Assembly: GCF_042680125.1 (NCBI RefSeq)
Contig: NZ_JBHTNY010000001.1
From: Robinsoniella peoriensis
GTDB lineage: Bacteria; Bacillota; Clostridia; Lachnospirales; Lachnospiraceae
DNA length: 64,000 nucleotides
Direction: 5' to 3' (one strand)
Shown piece after piece: positions 1 through 11,200 of the stretch (within the stretch, counting starts at the first letter, position 1; each line of letters opens with the position of its first letter). The notes beneath the pieces are model-generated. The model saw only the letters and a list, made by a program, of their open reading frames with translations. It ran no database searches and was not told the origin of the DNA. Made by a program: the position numbers and the translations under genes.

Positions 1-1
1 T

Positions 2-214
2 TACAATATATCTGCCCTGCTGACACCCTGGCGAAGCGAAGGTCCGATCCTGGTTCAGCATAATTCTGATTTTTATATGTTCTACGATTCCTTTGGTGAC
101 CAATGTTACCGGGGGATCAGAAGCAGCGACTTTGAGAACTGGACTGATATTTCAGACCAGATGGAATTCCCCGAAAATTGTAAACACGTATGCATTCGTG
201 AATACAAAATGTAA
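2..214 (+). CDS. C-terminal end of a GH43-like glycosidase (partial)
   Basis: The reading frame is open from base 2 and ends in TAA at 212-214, giving the last 70 residues of a protein that begins outside the window. The fragment has a beta-propeller pattern: an aromatic-rich strand (FYMFYDSFGD), then RSSDFENWTDIS, then a final PENCKHV strand. This corresponds to the closing blade of GH43-type glycosidases, where the usual text is a DFxxWxDxS segment followed by P-x-G-x-x-H-G-T. The same ending occurs in the GH43 modules encoded at about 7.0 and 14.5 kb, which supports the family call. The substrate cannot be told from this piece; arabinan or xylan side chains are likely from context. A GH32-clan enzyme is the main alternative. 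Confidence 0.6.
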   Translation, partial: YNISALLTPWRSEGPILVQHNSDFYMFYDSFGDQCYRGIRSSDFENWTDISDQMEFPENCKHVCIREYKM

Positions 215-219
215 AATGC

Positions 220-250
220 AAAGCCTATCCTTTTTAAGGGCAGGCTTTTT
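220..250. terminator. Bidirectional terminator between convergent genes
   Basis: Arms at 221-230 and 238-247 pair (AAGCCTATCC with GGGCAGGCTT, two imperfect pairs) and are followed by TTTTT on the plus strand. The hairpin overlaps the last codons and stop of the minus-strand AraC-domain gene, so it probably ends both convergent transcripts. Confidence 0.6.
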
Positions 251-569
251 GTCTGTTATTTTTATACATGCTGGGCGTTACCCGGTAAGTTTCTTTAAAT
301 TGCCTGGAAAAGTAGGAGAAGTTGTAGTACCCTGTCTCCACTGCCACTGCTCCTACCGGAAGGTTGGTATTATCGAACAGCCTTTTGGCTTCTTTTAGTC
401 GCAGCATATTAATATATTGGTTCAGGGATATTCCGTTTTCCCTTTTAAATATGTGTGAAAGATAGGTAGGATTGAAATAAAGAGCGGCTGCGACATCATC
501 TCTTTTAAAATCTTCGGAAAGATGTTCCATTACATATGCCTCTACCTTTTTTATCATTGCAGCATTCAT
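234..569 (-). CDS. Stand-alone AraC-type DNA-binding domain protein
   Basis: This 111-residue product consists almost only of an AraC/XylS double helix-turn-helix. Helix-turn-helix one is around residues 22-45 (DDVAAALYFNPTYLSHIFKR). The second is around 70-95 and ends in the family signature GYYNFSYFSRQFKETYRVTP. No ligand-binding or receiver domain is present, as in MarA/SoxS-type proteins or the remnant of a longer regulator. Its ATG directly abuts the TAG stop of the upstream oxidoreductase and lies in the same reading frame. A GGAG sits 12 bases upstream, a little far for good initiation, so translation may be coupled to the upstream gene. It could be a functional small regulator of the neighbouring sugar genes or a decayed AraC gene. 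Confidence 0.75.
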   Translation of the reverse strand: MNAAMIKKVEAYVMEHLSEDFKRDDVAAALYFNPTYLSHIFKRENGISLNQYINMLRLKEAKRLFDNTNLPVGAVAVETGYYNFSYFSRQFKETYRVTPSMYKNNRQKACP

Positions 570-1643
570 CTATCGGATACACTCCATTATATCGGATACT
601 TTGACCACATTTCCTGTCTTCATAGCCTGCTCCATAGCAGCCATAACCGCCAGCGTATGTATTCCTTCCTGTAAATCCGGCTTGGGTGTTATGCCCCTGT
701 TCATATCTGATGCAAAATGTTCCATGTAATTCTGATATTCACCTGCATGGTGGCTTTCATTTTCAAACCGGAAATAATATCCATGCTTATCTGCGAATTC
801 CTGCAATTTAGCTGTTTTTTGAACCGGCTCGAAATTAGTGTAATATTTCAGCTTCGGATAGCCTGCCCGGCTGATTCCTTTGGAGCCGCGGATGGTGCAG
901 CTGATGGATTGCTCTACGGCGCTTCCAAGCGTTGGTGCAGCATAGGCTCCGGTTACACTGGCAAATCTGCCGTCTTTGTTTTTTAAGATAAACTTTAACG
1001 TATCGGGCACATCAAGACCATAGGATCTGGTATTCTCACTGACTACACCCAAACCATACACCTCTTCGATTTCCGGCAGATACCACACCGCAAGATCTAC
1101 TGCATGTATCATAAAATTATACATCCAGGAAAATCCCTGCTGATGGCTCCAGGCACGTTCCAGAAACCATCTGGAATCGCTGATGTAGTGGGTTTCAATT
1201 GTCTCCACTTCTCCGTGTTTTCCGGCTTCATAGTCCCTTCTCTGCCGCAGAGCCGGCTCAAAATACCGGGAACTCTGTCCCACAAATACAGCCTTGTTCG
1301 TCTCTTTTTGTACCCGGATCAATTCTTTTGCTTCATCCAGATTAATCATCAAAGGTTTGGTACAGATAACATGCTTTTCGGCTAACAGAGCCATTTTAAT
1401 ATGTCTTGCATGCAGCTGGTCCGGCGTATAGATTCCGATAACATCAATCTTCGGATCTTTTAGCATCTCTTCATAACTGGTGGTGTATTTATCAATTCCA
1501 AACTCCTGACAACGCTCTTTGCACAACTCTTCATTTAAATCACAGATATTTCCCAGTTCCCACATCTTGCTGTTTAATACTGCAGATATGACACTTCTGC
1601 CTTCGCCTAATCCTAAGACACCCATTGTAAATATATGATCCAT
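570..1643 (-). CDS. Gfo/Idh/MocA family NAD(P)-dependent oxidoreductase
   Basis: The product is a 357-residue cytosolic dehydrogenase-like protein. Residues 1-120 form a Rossmann fold: a glycine-rich start (GVLGLGEGRS), a D-x-N at the end of strand two, and the family motif EKHVICTKPL (EKP-like, here TKP). The rest is the GFO_IDH_MocA C-terminal domain with a typical WxxxxxxxGGG-like region replaced by HQQGFSWMYNFMIHAVDL, where the conserved HxxD dyad is seen. I chose the ATG at 1641-1643 because AGGAGG lies eight bases upstream; a longer start would lack a ribosome binding site. Relatives oxidise sugars, inositols or sugar acids. Its place next to GH43 genes suggests a role in modified-sugar catabolism, but the substrate is unknown. 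Confidence 0.85.
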   Translation of the reverse strand: MDHIFTMGVLGLGEGRSVISAVLNSKMWELGNICDLNEELCKERCQEFGIDKYTTSYEEMLKDPKIDVIGIYTPDQLHARHIKMALLAEKHVICTKPLMINLDEAKELIRVQKETNKAVFVGQSSRYFEPALRQRRDYEAGKHGEVETIETHYISDSRWFLERAWSHQQGFSWMYNFMIHAVDLAVWYLPEIEEVYGLGVVSENTRSYGLDVPDTLKFILKNKDGRFASVTGAYAAPTLGSAVEQSISCTIRGSKGISRAGYPKLKYYTNFEPVQKTAKLQEFADKHGYYFRFENESHHAGEYQNYMEHFASDMNRGITPKPDLQEGIHTLAVMAAMEQAMKTGNVVKVSDIMECIR

Positions 1644-1918
1644 GTTCCAACCCTCCTGTTTGCTTTTTCTTAGCATAACAAAACAGGGGGATAATTGCTT
1701 GTAACATGTTTGAAAATTCTTGCACTATCTTTGGATTTATGTACAAAATGAAATTTTGATTTTTGCTTTCTCTATTAAAATATAAGTCTTATATCTAATA
1801 GGATATGCAATAGAATGACTGTATCCCAATATTATAGTTCCATATTTGAACTAGCCGAACGATTCTTCATATATTAAGTTGCTTTATAATCACTATTTTT
1901 AAATCCTTTAAATACTAC
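1644..1918. other. AT-rich intergenic region with a short inverted repeat
   Basis: No gene is evident between the oxidoreductase start and the small toxin promoter. The only symmetric element I see is TAGTTC-N7-GAACTA at 1835-1853, which could be an operator or a weak hairpin. No convincing consensus promoter for the oxidoreductase was found. Confidence 0.3.
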
Positions 1919-1984
1919 TATACATATTATATTTTATAAGTTATAATATATATGCTGTTGACTCTTTCCAGCAGGAAGGAGGTG
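1919..1984 (+). promoter_or_regulatory. Promoter, leader hairpin and RBS of toxin locus 1
   Basis: TATACA at 1919-1924 and TATAAT at 1942-1947 are separated by 17 bases and form a sigma-A-type promoter. The leader contains CTTTCC-AGCA-GGAAGG (about 1965-1980). Its 3' arm overlaps the Shine-Dalgarno AAGGAGGTG at 1976-1984. Copy 2 of the locus keeps the same pairing (CTTTCC-AGC-GGAAAG), so the hairpin is probably functional and hides the ribosome site, as the 5' helix does in fst mRNA. Confidence 0.65.
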
Positions 1985-1989
1985 CTCCT

Positions 1990-2085
1990 ATGCAATACAT
2001 ATTAAGCTTTTTAATATCCGTGATAGCAGGTATTATTTGCTACTATATTTGCAAATGGTTAGATGGAAATAACAGCAACAGCTAA
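1990..2085 (+). CDS. Fst-like type I toxin peptide, copy 1
   Basis: The ATG at 1990 opens a 31-residue peptide starting MQYILSFLISVIAG and ending KWLDGNNSNS, preceded by AAGGAGGTG with seven-base spacing. It has one predicted membrane helix (residues 4-21) followed by a charged tail with the W-L-D/R motif seen in Fst/Ldr-type toxins such as plasmid par Fst and its chromosomal homologues in staphylococci. Length, one-helix topology, tail motif, strong terminator and an opposing promoter (see the antisense entry) all fit a membrane-damaging type I toxin silenced by antisense RNA. A near-identical paralogue lies at 17118-17213. The main alternative is a harmless small membrane protein; toxicity is inferred. 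Confidence 0.7.
   Translation: MQYILSFLISVIAGIICYYICKWLDGNNSNS
1997..2014 (+). repeat. Direct repeat DRa at toxin 1 start
   Basis: ACATATTAAGCTTTTTAA in the first toxin codons is repeated almost exactly (one base deleted) at 2144-2160, beside the antisense start. In Fst/par loci such repeats allow the antisense RNA to pair with the translation-initiation region. Confidence 0.7.
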
Positions 2086-2090
2086 CTAAA

Positions 2091-2123
2091 AAATCCCCCG
2101 CAGAAAGCACCTGCGGGGGATTT
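2091..2123. terminator. Bidirectional terminator of toxin locus 1
   Basis: A perfect 13-bp stem (2091-2103 with 2111-2123, AAATCCCCCGCAG) has A-rich and T-rich edges, so it can end transcripts on both strands: the toxin mRNA, the antisense RNA and any transcript running out of the giant glycosidase gene that stops at 2214. Confidence 0.9.
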
Positions 2124-2143
2124 CTTTGTGCAACTACGCACAT

Positions 2144-2160
2144 ACATATTAGCTTTTTAA
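2144..2160 (+). repeat. Direct repeat DRb of toxin locus 1
   Basis: ACATATTAGCTTTTTAA matches DRa at 1997-2014. The equivalent pair at locus 2 differs from this one in the same way in both members, so the repeats co-vary. Confidence 0.7.
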
Positions 2161-2168
2161 CTGATTTT

Positions 2169-2197
2169 ATCATAGCGCAGATAAACAGATTTGTCAA
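2169..2197 (-). promoter_or_regulatory. Consensus antisense promoter, toxin locus 1
   Basis: On the minus strand TTGACA (2192-2197) and TATGAT (2169-2174) are separated by exactly 17 bases. The promoter begins 17 bases after the stop codon of the giant glycosidase gene and points towards the toxin terminator, so it has no downstream coding target. Confidence 0.8.
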
Positions 2198-2213
2198 CCC
2201 TCCGTTTTACATT

Positions 2214-5200
2214 TTACTTTACCGTAATCTTACATTTTGCACTCTTACCATTGCTGCTTTTAACGGTAATGGTTGTTGTCCCATTCTTTTTTGCCTTTAC
2301 CAGACCCTTGGAAGTGACTTTTGCTACTTTTTTGTTGGAACTGGTCCATTCCAGCTTTTCTGTTGCAGTAACCGGATATCTTACGGCTTTCAGAGCGAGG
2401 GATTTTCCTTTTGGGATCTTCAGCTTCTTATCCAGCTTGATGCTCTTCGTGACTACTTTCCCGGTCTGTACTTTGACATTCAGTTTCACCTTACCGCCTA
2501 AAGTACTTGTTACGGTGATATAAGTACTTCCCTTTTTCTTTCCGGTGATAGATAATTTACCTTTTTTCACCTTTACGGATACCAGTTTTTTATTACCGGA
2601 CTTGGCTGACCGTATCTTCTCACCCGCCGGGGAAGAAGAGCTTATCTTTACTGCAGTGGTTGTTTTTTTCACCTGTAAGGTGATGGCTCTGGCATTTAAT
2701 TTAATTACAGGCGCCTTTACTGTTATAGTACAGCTTGCTTTCTTTCCTCCGTCTGCAGTACATACTGTAACCACTGCTGTTCCCGGTTTTCCTGCCAGGA
2801 TTATACCGTTCCCGTTCACAGAAGCTACCGACTTATTGGATGAAGTCCAGGAAACTGCCTTGTTGGATGCATTGGAAGGAGTGATAACTGCCGTCAGCGT
2901 CACTTTTGATTTTACCTTCATGGTGAATACTTTTTTATTTAGCTGCACTCCCTGCACGGAGATCTTCTCAGGTACCGGAACTGCCTTCTTTGGCTCCAGC
3001 TTCGCAATTGCATTTTTAAGCGCTGCCGCGGCCTGGTCTGTTTCACTTTGGGAAGCATCTGCTTTATTCATTACCGCTTCTGCTTTCGCCAGAGCTTCCT
3101 TCATCACTTTTACAGAAGCTTCTGTATACTTGGCAGTGTCTGTCTTCTTTGCATTTTGAATCAGTTCTTTCAACGCTGTCTTATCTGCTGCCTCTTTACC
3201 GCTGATATAGACGACTGCCTTGATATTCTTATAGGCAGGATCCAGTTCTTCTTCGGCAGTCATATTGAAGAGCAGCGTCCCATCGAAAGCCACATTTATA
3301 CTTTTAACTACGGTATGGCGGCAAGGGTCAAACAGTCCTCCGGCACCGGGTTTGCCTGCATGTGGGTCCGGATATGGACGCGCATGGTAGACAAGTGCCA
3401 GGTTCCCATATTCATCCAGAACCACGGAATTATGTCCTCCGCCGACGTGCCGGCCACCTCCGATGGATCCGTCTGCCGTATCATAGGAACTGAGTACCGG
3501 ATAATTAATATTGGTCCAGCTGTCCGGATTCATGATGTCACTGCCTTTATCCGCCATCATCAGACCAAGGGTGTAAAATTTATCAACCGTAGCCGCCGAA
3601 TAGCTGATATAAACTTTATCTCCATAAGAGAACAGATACGGTCCTTCTACGACTAACTGGTCATTTCCCTCCGGATTATTTACTGTAATGGAACCTTCAT
3701 AGACGCCGTACTCCCAGGGCCACTGACCGGATTTAATTAACTGCGGACTTCCCTCGGGCTGAGGAATCACACCTTCACCGCCCTTTGCCTTTATGACATA
3801 AAGATTTGCAGCACTTGGTATTATATAGTACCCCTGTCCCCCTTCATCTTCATAATAAGAGACATCAAAGGATGCATTTGCCGGAGCCGGGAGGTTCATT
3901 TCGATTGGCGTCCCCCACTGGTCAGCATTCAGCATTCCGCCGTTCTTCATCTGCTCTGCGCTTCCCTCGTAAGGAATAAGTATGGACCTGCTGCACCATC
4001 CCCAATCGGTGTCATTTTTAATTCCTGCAGTACCAAAATCATGTGCTCCTACGATACAATACCATTTTCCATTGATTTTATGGAATTCAGGCGCCCAGAT
4101 AAAGGAACCCCATCGATCACCAATTTTTGATTCCATAATGTAATGCTCATTAGCTGTTTTCAGTCCTTCTATTGTCTTTGCACGCCGGATATCCAGCTTT
4201 CTGTAGGAATTATTACGTGCATCACTTTCGTTATTCCAGTTCATGTTTTTCTCGTAATAGGAACCGGTTGAATAGTAATAACCGTCATCTTCATTATAAA
4301 AGATATGGGGATCGGCACGTTCCTCAATAAATGGATATGCATAGGAATCCTGCTGTACTTCTCCGGATATTTCATAGGTTCCTGCCTGTCCGTTTGCGAT
4401 CTTATCCAGATCCTGCTGATTCCATTTTACCCCCAGGTTCTTAGTGCTTCCATCGCTGTAGTCTGCGGTCACCGTTTCCGGCAGTGTTACCTTGTCACCG
4501 GTATTTGCCCGGATAACGACGGACTCAACTCCTGTATTGCGGATGGTTTCGTATTTCTTTGTGAATGCCTTATATTCTTCCCTGTCTGCTTCAAATATGG
4601 CAGACTGTTCCAACACTGCATTTTCCGGAACTGCTGCAGACACCGCTGCCTTTTCATAGTCTGCTTCTTCTGTTATGACAGGCGTGGATCCTGCATTCAG
4701 ATTACTCAGCATACTTACATAAGATGTGCCCTGCTCATCCTTCCAGAATATTTTATAGCATTCTGCCATGGAATCATAAACCACATCCGGATCCTGTACT
4801 TCCTTACCTTCCGTATTCAGAACCAGATACCTTTCGTTTTCAAAGCTTGTGGTTTCCCTGGTATCCCAGATATAAATTCCATCCTTCTTATTATTTCCCG
4901 ATGCTGCTGCCCCCAGACTTCCGTCTTGATAGCGGAACAATACCGGTGAACCCATCTGATTGTCCGGATTTGTTTTCTGGTCTTTATCCCATTTTACATA
5001 TAACACCGCCTTGCCTTTATTCAATGGCATAAAGACATCGGAATTTTGATCCCGCGCTGCCAGGAATAATGCATCGGAACGTCTGCTGTCGGATGCAGCC
5101 AGAAGATCTCCTTCTCCTGTATAAAGGTTCCCGCCCTTTACTACGTAGCTTAAAATCTGCCCTCCTTCTGCCATAACTGTCGCCTGTTTTGTGATCACGG

Positions 5201-8200
5201 TATCCCCGATCACAGCTTTTACCATAATCTCCTTGTTTTCCTGATCTCCGGCGGGGCGGTGAACAGTACCGTCTGCATCGATTACGCCCTTTGGTTCACT
5301 TGACCAGATGACTGCCTCTCCATTTACTTCCGTCTGCATATTGCAGGAGATATACTTAGGAATACTCAGTGCGGTCCGGTAACGCCCTGCTGCTGCATCT
5401 TTTTCAGATGCTATTGTCAGTTCATATACGGATTCTTCTGCGTACGCACCGCTGCTGATCACTGCTGTCAGCGTCACCGTCGTTTCATCCTTTTGGAAGT
5501 GTACCGTTCCGTTTTCTTCTACTACAGCAGGCTGGCCGGATCTCCATTTAACGGTGCATTCTCCTGCCTGAACGGGAAGGTCCAGGTTCCCGGTCACAGA
5601 TAATCCATTCCCTATTTTCAAGGATGCCCTTGCCTCTTTTACTTGTTTAACCGGCAGGGAATTCTGATATAAATCTGAAACTTCTGACATATTGAATTCT
5701 CTGCTATAGATTCTCAGGTCACAGAAATTTCCTGCGAAGGTATCATCTGCATACTCCGATGCCCCAATATATGCCGACAGTTTTTCTCCGAAGTCAGCTA
5801 CTGTCTTGTTATGGATTTCTGATGTTCCTACTTTCTTTCCATTCAGATATCCGTTTATCCGGTCTTTCGTAATTGTCACCGTATAGTAAGCCCACTGGTT
5901 CATATAATCCAAAGTACTGATACTGTTCTGGCTGGAGTTATTGATTCCTACCTCGGTAGTCCATGGATTCGCCGTGCTGCCGGCAGCCGGATCTGTAAAT
6001 ACCGCCTTATAATAACCATCCGTATTACAGGGATTCAAAATAAAATAATCCGCCGGATAAATTCCTGTCTTCTTTTTTCCGCTAAAGGAAAATGCAGCTG
6101 TATTCATTTTCGTATTCTTGTTTTTGATCCACATGGAGATGGTTGTACTGTTTTGTCCGTCAAACAGCCCTGCCGGCAGTGTCACATAATTTTTATCGGA
6201 CTTTGCTCCCCCATCAAGGCACAGTACACCATCTGTAAAATGTGTTCCTTTGCCACCCATCACGGCATCTTTTTGTTTGCCGGAAGCATCTTTACCGTCA
6301 TCTTCCAGTTTGTAATGCGCCAGCAGGTCTTTGCTGATATCTAATTCCGGATCATCTCCTCCCAGCTCTTTAGCACTTAAAACCCGGTTATAAACTTTGA
6401 CATTATCAAAGGATCCCTTAAAATAAGGATCGTTACTATAAAAAGATTTGCCCAGATAAGCCAGCAGATTCGATCCCAGATCACTGACAGATCGCACGTA
6501 ATCCCGTTTGTCAGCCAGAACACCATCAATATACAGCGACATGCTGTGACCGTTCATTACGATTGCAACCTTACTCCACTTGCCCTGGTAAGAACCATTG
6601 ATCTGAACATCCCGCTCTTTCCCGTTACCCTGAGTGGTTATGGCATTTCGGATATTCCCGGGTTTGGTTCGGAGGAACATATACTTGCTGCTGTCCTGTC
6701 CCACGCCGAATGTAAAGAAGAAGTTGCTTGTGATCTCCGGCTTTACATCCATTTCTATCGTCATTTCATCGCAACCGTCAAAAAGCCCTCTGGGGAATTC
6801 TGCATAGGTTCCGCTGCTGCCGTCCAGATATAATACCTGCCCTTTTTCAGCATCCTTTTTGAAAACTGCATTGCCATATGTCTTGCCGTGGTTTCCATTT
6901 CCGGAAACATCCGTAATTGTGCCATCTGATTTTTCTTCAAAGTTATATTCCAAAACTGGCTCTTCCTGCTGTCCCATGTTTGATTTTACAATCCACTTTT
7001 CCTGCAAGGCATCGAATTCTTCCTGCGTTACCGGAATCACAGTCCCGTGCTTTGCGCCGGTAGGCATCAGATAGGTGTCATCCTTCATGAGATGCAGACT
7101 GTTTTCTGCACCAATATCCTCTGAAATAAAAGGAATATAGCCTCTTTTTGTCCCTCCATATTCATCAACCAGGGCACACCATTTATTTTCATTCAGAAAT
7201 CGGAACATTGTAGGACCTTCATAATAGCCTTTGTAACTTTCCAACTCTGTGTTCTTTATTTTTTTAAATACAGATCCTCTGTTTTTTTCTCCATCCCCAT
7301 AGCTGAGTAACTGATCCGCAGATTCCAGCGTAACATATGCCTCCCTGTCATCCTTAATCAGGCGGTAATATTTCTGCCCCACCTTTAAAATGGAAGCATC
7401 TATATTGCCATTGGGGTCATCTGAATAAACTTCAGGTTCGGTGAATGTATAAAAGTCCCTGGTCTTTGCAACATAGATTCTGCTCTTTTCATACTGGTCT
7501 GTTTTCACGGAACTGGACCAGTAAACCAGATATTCCCCGGTTATTTCATCATAAATTGCTTCCGGTGCCCATACGTGGTCTGCCTGTATGGAACTTCCCA
7601 CATCTACTGCCCGGTGGTTTGTCCAGTTTACCAGATCCCTAGATTCCCAGATGATCAGGTCTTTGCTTCCATCTCTGGAAGTCCACCACTGGTTTCCATA
7701 CCTGCCATTTCGGATATCCAGATCTGTAGCGATCAGATAAAAACGGTCACCTTCCGCAGAACGGATAATATAAGGATCCCGGACGCTTTTATCTCCCAGC
7801 GCAGAAGTTAATACCGGATTATTTTCATTCAGATCACTCCAGGTAATTCCATCTTTGCTAAGAGCAAAGTAAATCTGCTGGTCATCCATCCTGGATTCAT
7901 CTCCGCTGAAATATGCATACAGATATCCCACATAATCCTTAGCTGATTCTTTTGCTTTAACTGTCACGTTAAATGTCTTCGTATCCTCAAATGTCCCATA
8001 CCGGATCACCGCACGCAGGGTAACTTTCTGATCCTTACTACCTCTTGTCACCGTTCCGGCAGGTGTAGCCGCATAAGCTTTATTTTCAGAATATACTGCA
8101 GAAATTACTTCTTCTTTATCAGAAATCCAGGTGATCTGCGAACCATTTTTTCCCTCAGATGAAAGGGTCAGATTTCCTTTTACAATATTTTCTGTTACGC

Positions 8201-11200
8201 CATTCAGCGTCAGCGCCTCCTTATCGGCAGCAACGATCCTTTGATCTTCCGGCACATCCCCTTCTTCTACAATAATGGTTCCTGCAACCGAACGGTATTC
8301 TTCTTTTAATTCCCGGTCAACGGTCATATCCAGTACAGGAGTCCCATCAGCTGCCCAGTGAACACGTCTTGCACTGGCACTCCTGGTCCCTCCATTTGGT
8401 TTCATGTGATATACAAATAAGTCATTGCCATCTTCATCTACGGTAAAAGCGCTGTGGCCCGGTCCGCCCTCCCCTGCAACACTTTCCGCCTGCAATATGG
8501 GGTATCCGGTCTCCTTCCAGCTTGCCGCATCCAGCAGGTCACTTTCCGCAGCTGCAGTTAACAGCCCCACGCAATAGGTATTGCTGACGCTGGAACCTGA
8601 AAAAGTCATATACACGGTTCCATCCCTTTGAATCACATAAGGACCTTCATCAACGGTGGCATCAAAACGGTCCCATCCATACTGGGGACGCAGTATGCAC
8701 ATAGGATCGCTGGTCAGCTGATATGGATTTTCTTTATCAATGGCTGCAATATAGAGATCGGATGTTCCAAATCCCCTGTCACTTGTCATCTCACGCTGTG
8801 CCCAGCACACATAGGAAATTCCGTTCACTTCAAAATAAGTCATATCCAGTGTAATACCGTCTTCATAGAGATAGCTTCCATCCTGTTTACGGACTCTGAC
8901 GGCCTCTTTCCAGTCATTCTTATTCGTCGGATTTCCGCCTTCTTTTAATTCCATAATACTGGATTGTACCTGCTTCCAATCATCACCAACGGCAAGGAAA
9001 ATGTATAACTTACCGTTTATTTCATGGAGTTCCGGAGCCCATCTTGGTTTTCTCACATTTGGGATCAGTTCATGATCTGTGGCACCAAACAGTCCCAGTG
9101 GTGTATCGGCTTCCCGGATGTTAATCTGGGACTGGTTTGCCGTTTCCCCAGTTGCTATAAAATAATACTTTCCATTATAGAAATAGATGTCCGGATCAGC
9201 TCTTCCATTCAAAACCGGATATTTGGTCAATTTGGCTGTGCCGTTTATCTGATAGGTGCCCGCTTTGTTAAAATTAATTGACTTTAAGCTGTTGGCATCC
9301 CAATTCACTTTGATCTCTTTTTCTGTTCCGTCACTATATTTAGCCTTGATAACGGAAGCAATATCATCCTTTGTAAGTTCCTGGCCTGCCTTTGTGGCAA
9401 ACTGAAATTTTTGTTCTTCTATTCCTGTATTTTCAATTGGAAGCAGTTTAGCAGTAAGCCCTTGTGCCTCAGACATGGTTACCGGAAGGACATTGCATGG
9501 TACAGCTCCGGCGATTTGAGCAGATACTGCTATGTTCTCCCTGCCTGTTATTTCTGCCGGTGCACTGATCTCTACAAAGTCTGCCGTGGTGCTGCAATAC
9601 AACCTGCCGTCAGAACCCTTCCATGTGATCCGATATACTTTATTTACACCGTCGTACTCACACCTGGGTTCCGTAACTGCAAGTTCCGTATGTAAGGAAA
9701 TCAGTCCATAATCTTCATATTCCATAAGATCATCCGTTGTATAAAGTAAAATCTTTCCTTTTGCATTTTTGTCACCTGCAGCATCAGTGCGCACAGCGGT
9801 TACGCCTATTTTTCCGTCCGCCATACGAAACAGATACGGACTGCGCAGACGCTTTGTAGTTCCTGCAATGGTGTTTGCTTCATTTTCTTCCAGATCAGCT
9901 TTTGGATAAAGGATACCTGTATTGTAATTTAAAGAAGTATACTCTACTCCATCCGCACTGTAAGCCAGATGCATACTGTCAGTTAATTCGGTATTGCCGT
10001 TTCGGGTATAACTCATAACGTAATTTGCAGTTTTTTCCATTACCAAAACCACAAATTCTTTATATGCCAGCTGATCGCCCTTTGCAATAGCTGCTTTCAG
10101 CTCTAACTGCATGTTCTGATCCTGAGCCGTAATTGTACCATCGCCGGCTATCACCGACGGATCGCTGCATTCCCAGCTTACAGTAATTCCATCACCCAGA
10201 CTTGTGGGCAGCACGGTTTTATCCGTGATGGCATACGGCACATTTACCCGGCTCATGGCCTCCGCCAATACTCCGTCTGCTGCTATTACGGTTACCTCAA
10301 ATTCTTTTGACACCGTTTCCCCATTTCGCATAAGTACTGCCGTAAGGGTTACATTCTGTAAGGTGTCTGACAATGTCACTTTTCCTGTATGGTCTATTAC
10401 CGTGGGATCGGATGATTCCCAGGTAATAGACACATCATTTCCAACGGTTTCCGGAAGCGTAAGATTGGCAATCACTTTGGAGGTATCTCCAAGAGTGAGG
10501 CCTTCCTTTGCTTCCAGCAGTTCATTTCTGTTAAATGCGGTTTCATACAAACCGTTAACTTCCGTATCCCCCAGACATTTCCCATAAATACGCAGGTCAC
10601 GGAAGGAACCTTTAAACAAAGGATCCTCCAGATACTCTGACTTGCCGATGAGGGATACCAGTCCTTCTCCAAAATCAGATACACTTCTTGTCAGGCTGGC
10701 AGTACCGATATGCTCTCCATTCAGATATGCAGTCAGTGTTTTGCCACTCCCACCTTCTCCTGCCGTATCGAGAACCACCGTATAATAAGCCCACTGGTTC
10801 ATATATTCAGTTGTGGAAACCGTATTACTGATTCCGGCTTCCGTATTGTAAGGTGCCGATTCATTAATAGAATCCGTCAATACCGCTTTATAGGTACCTT
10901 TGGGATTACAGGGATTCAGTAATAAATAATTGACGGGCAAAACCCCTTTTGCTTTTGTCCCAAAGAAGAAAGCAGCGTAATTTCCTTTTGTATCATTATT
11001 TTTAATCCACATGGAAATCGTTAACTGATCCTGATGATCAAAAAACCCCTGGGGCAGCGATACATAATTGTTACTGTTTGACTTTCCTCCGGGTAAATTC
11101 AAAGATTCCCCCGCAAACGTCACCCCTTCTCCCAGTACTGCTCCATGATATTCATTCCCGGACACATCAAGGACATCCGTTTCCAATGGATAATGGGCTA

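Larger units (their letters stand above)
2088..2162 (-). ncRNA. Putative antisense RNA antitoxin for toxin 1
   Basis: A transcript starting near 2162 from the promoter at 2169-2197 would be about 75 bases long. It would carry the complement of DRb (2144-2160) at its 5' end and finish at the shared bidirectional terminator. This matches the size and layout of the par RNA II antitoxin. The start point is inferred from promoter position. Confidence 0.6.

Noticed and set aside
2545..3159. Plus-strand open frame of 204 residues
   Set aside because: Antisense shadow of the Big_2 modules of the giant glycosidase; no ribosome site.
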